From positions 1,116,001-1,180,000 of the forward strand of contig NZ_CM003594.1 of the NCBI RefSeq assembly GCF_001435295.1: a stretch of 64,000 nt of DNA, in the 5' to 3' direction. Within the stretch, counting starts at the first letter, position 1. Each line of letters opens with the position of its first letter. The translations under genes and the position numbers were made by a program. The DNA comes from Psychrobacter sp. P11F6 (GTDB lineage Bacteria > Pseudomonadota > Gammaproteobacteria > Pseudomonadales > Moraxellaceae). The notes beneath the pieces are model-generated. The model was not told the DNA's origin and searched no databases. It saw only the letters and a program-made list of their open reading frames with translations. Shown here one piece after another: positions 63,773 through 64,000 of this stretch.

Positions 63773-64000
63773 ATGGCAGATAGTAGTAGGTGCGATCAGT
63801 GTTTGACGGAAGGCATTACTTTATTACCTGTGCGTAGAGGACTTGCTAGTATAGATGATAGTAATATTAGCGTATATAGCAGGTTACTTCGCGAAGGTTA
63901 TATTTATATAATTGATAATAATAATAACTGGTATGGGTATGTCGTCACTCAAAATCGTTATTTGAAGCAAATCAATGTAAATAACGCCAAAAAGATACCT
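63773..64000 (+). CDS. VasX-like T6SS effector, N-terminal fragment (cut by window edge)
   Basis: The frame from ATG 63773 is open to the window end (76 codons). MADSSRCDQCLTEGITLLPV, followed by RLLREGYIYIID and WYGYVVTQNRYLKQI, matches the N-terminal region of VasX-type membrane-toxin effectors (C-x2-C, LPVR, LREGYxY, YxVT). An AAGGAATAA ribosome site precedes it. The toxin part and its immunity gene lie beyond base 64000. Confidence 0.8.
   Translation, partial: MADSSRCDQCLTEGITLLPVRRGLASIDDSNISVYSRLLREGYIYIIDNNNNWYGYVVTQNRYLKQINVNNAKKIP

Overview
The window looks like chromosome of a Psychrobacter-type gammaproteobacterium (Moraxellaceae). This is inferred from the protein sequences, the moderate GC content, the prmB-aroC pair, the CreBC-type two-component pair, a tmRNA with tag peptide ANDENYALAA and the layout of the type VI secretion (T6SS) operon. 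I could not run a database search, so the genus is an inference.

Positions 1-14713 are ordinary core genome: the start of aspartokinase (lysC, -), alaS (-), a DUF389 membrane protein with a long disordered N-terminus (-), a small membrane protein (+), a periplasmic L,D-transpeptidase (-), prmB and aroC (+), a small hypothetical gene (-), a CreBC-like sensor kinase/regulator pair (-), an alpha/beta-hydrolase carboxylesterase (+) and ssrA (tmRNA, +).

Positions 14714-37060 are an integrated genomic island of about 22.3 kb. It sits at the 3' end of ssrA and is bounded by a 17-bp direct repeat of the tmRNA end (14699-14715 and 37044-37060). Paired GTTGGTAT repeats with 12-bp spacing lie just inside both ends and are probably integrase arm sites. 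The left half resembles a phage satellite or decayed prophage: P4-type integrase, a coiled-coil protein, a broken tape-measure gene, two AlpA-like regulators, an HTH protein, small coupled genes, a DUF1376 protein, a DnaC-like loader, a DnaB-like helicase and a dead DUF2280 gene. The right half is AT-rich cargo: an AAA+ ATPase plus subtilisin-like protease pair resembling the IetAS anti-phage system, a YdcA-like secreted peptide, small hypothetical genes, a TPR-like plus HEPN-like gene pair behind an array of 10-bp tandem repeats, a broken excalibur-domain gene, a 269-bp MITE-like element and an alanine-rich repeat protein.

Positions 37136-48038 are a leftward T6SS effector array: VgrG, then a Tle1-type DUF2235 lipase with a DUF2931 protein; an N-terminally deleted second VgrG copy carrying a different C-terminal toxin domain (cysteine-peptidase-like AHG/SCN motifs) with a lipoprotein; and a peptidoglycan amidase with a GerMN-like lipoprotein. 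About 1 kb of near-identical VgrG sequence is shared by the two copies, an arrangement that could exchange toxin tails by recombination.

Positions 48254-64000 are the rightward T6SS operon: two accessory exported proteins, then tssB, tssC, hcp, tssE, tssF, tssG, tssH (clpV), tssA, a third vgrG, a DUF4123 adaptor and the start of a VasX-like effector cut by the window edge. The membrane-complex genes (tssJ/K/L/M) are not present and presumably lie beyond base 64000.
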